A stretch of DNA of 8,168 bases, taken from JAWLCG01 sp041687295. GTDB lineage: Bacteria; Planctomycetota; Phycisphaerae; SM23-33; FEN-1343. The notes beneath the pieces were generated by a model. That model worked only from the letters and a program-made list of their open reading frames with translations, did not search any database and was not told where the DNA came from. Both the position numbers and the translations under genes were made by a program. Positions 7,198 to 8,168 of the stretch are shown here, piece after piece; within the stretch, counting starts at the first letter, position 1; each line of letters starts with the position of its first letter. The DNA lies in assembly GCA_041687295.1 (NCBI GenBank), contig JAWLCG010000225.1, forward strand, positions 1 to 8,168. The letters run 5' to 3'.

Positions 7198-7468
7198 GGC
7201 GAAAAGTTCGCAGTGAGACTCATCGCTAGTGGAAGACAGGCCCCCCTATGGGGGCGCCAGCAGAGGACCACAGGGCCTACCGGGACACCGTCGTGTCAAG
7301 TCATGGAGCATGGGGCGTGGGGTGCTCTTTCCTTTTCACCCTTTGTGTCTGGGCGCCCGGCCAGTGGTGGGGCGCTCTGGCCTCAGGTTCATTCCAGCGC
7401 GGTTGGAGACCGGCTTATACGTAGTGCTCAGCAGATGGGACGTTGGGACGATCGGAGGGGGGTGCCGT

Positions 7469-7596
7469 GGTCGGAGGCCGACCGTTGCGAGACAGATTCG
7501 TGCAGGCCCTCCGGCGGTCCTGCTGATGGACCGCTCCTCACGGCGTACGTACTGACGCCGCGAGCGCCCATACCTCCGGTCCGAACCCGCGGACCG
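7469..7596. other. Cluster of four perfect hairpins, possible structured RNA or repeat element
   Basis: Four perfect stems follow each other: GGTCGG/CCGACC with a 3-base loop (7469-7483), GCGGTCC/GGACCGC with a 7-base loop (7514-7534), CGGCGT/ACGCCG with an 8-base loop (7541-7560), and CGGTCCG/CGGACCG with a 6-base loop (7577-7596). The second and fourth share the arm sequence CGGTCC, and GGACCGC occurs at both 7528-7534 and 7591-7597. On the minus strand the cluster begins 20 bases after the stop of the truncated gene, so part of it may end that transcript, but no stem is followed by a T-run. A non-coding RNA or a palindromic repeat family are the alternatives. The strand is unknown. Confidence 0.4.
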
Positions 7597-7616
7597 CAAG
7601 CTGAAGGGATGAGAGT

Positions 7617-8168
7617 TCAGACGTCTACGTTCTGGGCGCGCGACAGCTGTTCCTGTGTCAGAATCGTGCGGATCTGGGGTGGCAGGTGGTACAGCTGGGC
7701 CCGGATGGCACCTCCAAGCGTGCGGTCGTCATCCAGGGCCTGTGCCGAGTCCCGCAGGTGGATGGCGACGTGGTAGAGCAGCTTCCGCAGCCGGTAGTAC
7801 TGCGGGATGTCCCTCCGGTGACGGGCCTGCCGGTGGATCTCCAGCAGGTCGCTCAGCCGAGGGCTGTGGGCGCCCGGCATCGCCAGGAAGTGGTCGCCCC
7901 CGGGCGGCAGGGCAAAGACCTCATCGGCCGGCAGACCGACGCCGCGGAACAGTCGCTCGTATTGCTGGCTCCGCGAACAGAGCAGATCGACGATTCGCCT
8001 GCCCTGGCTGGGGCTGACGCTGCCCTTGAGGACGCCCAGGTGCCAGTCACCCGTGAAGCCTCGGCCGGGCAGGCCGCAGACCTGCATGCTGTCGATCGGC
8101 CCGCGGCCCAGCTGCCCCAGCACGCCCCGGAGCTGCGAGAACCAGCAGATCAGCAGGATGGGCTGGCC
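7617..8168 (-). CDS. Unrecognised protein, 3' part; weak resemblance to ABC solute-binding C-terminal lobe
   Basis: The frame is open to the right edge of the window, so the start lies outside and the GTG at 8123 is probably internal; 183 residues are visible. I do not recognise the family with certainty. Residues 38-80 (GFTGDWHLGVLKGSVS, then RRIVDLLCSRSQQYERLF, then GVGLP) recall the end of ABC sugar-binding proteins, where a G-x-W-x-L-G-I-x-K-x-S stretch is followed by a helix closing on the last residues of a binding lobe and a G..P turn. The tail after residue 80 is rich in Arg, His and Leu (HRQARHRRDIPQYYRLRKLL) and looks helical. No lipobox or signal could be seen because the N-terminus is missing. 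The stop is TGA. The 553-base gap to the exoprotein gene, which has its own -10 box, argues against a shared operon. The coding call is good; the functional hint is weak. Confidence 0.7.
   Translation of the reverse strand, partial: GQPILLICWFSQLRGVLGQLGRGPIDSMQVCGLPGRGFTGDWHLGVLKGSVSPSQGRRIVDLLCSRSQQYERLFRGVGLPADEVFALPPGGDHFLAMPGAHSPRLSDLLEIHRQARHRRDIPQYYRLRKLLYHVAIHLRDSAQALDDDRTLGGAIRAQLYHLPPQIRTILTQEQLSRAQNVDV

Larger units (their letters stand above)
7064..7616. other. Long intergenic region, no supported gene, rich in short hairpins
   Basis: Several overlapping frames are open here on both strands, but their translations are low-complexity mixtures of Arg, Pro, Gly and Ser without motifs and I do not support them. 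The left end holds the promoter and leader of the exoprotein gene; the right end is the 3' flank of the truncated gene ending at 7617. In between are perfect hairpins: GCCCCC/GGGGGC with a CTAT loop (7240-7255), GACAC/GTGTC with a CGTC loop (7284-7297), and the denser cluster at 7469-7596. There is also a GGGCGCCC palindrome at 7351-7358 and a TGGGACG direct repeat at 7436-7442 and 7444-7450. No tRNA, tmRNA, SRP or RNase P signature was recognised by eye. Confidence 0.6.

Noticed and set aside
7294..7299. Perfect TTGACA on the minus strand as a -35 box
   Set aside because: The bases 16-18 positions downstream (GCCCTG region) do not resemble a -10 box, and the motif overlaps a hairpin arm.
7384..7396. 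tRNA T-arm-like string GGTTCATTCC
   Set aside because: The required A at position 58 is T here, the flanking bases do not pair into a five-base stem, and no acceptor or anticodon arms can be drawn.
7156..7776. Open frame of 206 codons on the plus strand spanning the intergenic region
   Set aside because: It runs into the 3' end of the opposite gene, has no motif, and its composition follows the local GC content.

Overview
This 8168-base GC-rich window most likely comes from a member of the Planctomycetota, perhaps a Phycisphaerae-like lineage. The main evidence is the large secreted-type protein on the minus strand. It opens with an LEPR-XLL motif, has CSLREA and GGGI beta-helix modules, carries a C-terminal domain that I know from planctomycete exoproteins, and ends in dockerin-like calcium loops. 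The organism call is an inference from these families, not from a marker gene.

Layout. Positions 2-2380 (+) hold the 3' part of hsdR, the restriction/translocase subunit of a type I restriction-modification system; its N-terminal nuclease domain and any hsdM/hsdS lie off the left edge. A 93-base convergent gap follows. At 2474-3013 (-) is a small HEXXH metallopeptidase of the ImmA/M48-like kind, in visibly less GC-rich DNA than hsdR. A gap of about 270 bases with no confident gene separates it from 3284-7063 (-), a 1259-residue beta-helix exoprotein. Upstream of that gene, 7064-7616 is a non-coding stretch of about 550 bases. It has a consensus -10 box for the exoprotein gene at its left end and several perfect short hairpins, four of them crowded into 7469-7596. 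At the right edge, 7617-8168 (-) is the 3' part of an unrecognised gene that weakly resembles the C-terminal lobe of an ABC sugar-binding protein.

Working together. Apart from the likely restriction-modification operon running in from the left, I see no multi-gene pathway. The three minus-strand genes are separated by 270 and 553 bases and are probably transcribed independently. The left third looks like the edge of a defence/accessory locus: hsdR is its last gene and an orphan peptidase faces it. The centre is a surface or extracellular protein gene. I found no RNA gene of known class, CRISPR array or insertion sequence. The least explained signals are the hairpin cluster, the orphan peptidase, and the degenerate third calcium loop plus tail at the end of the exoprotein.
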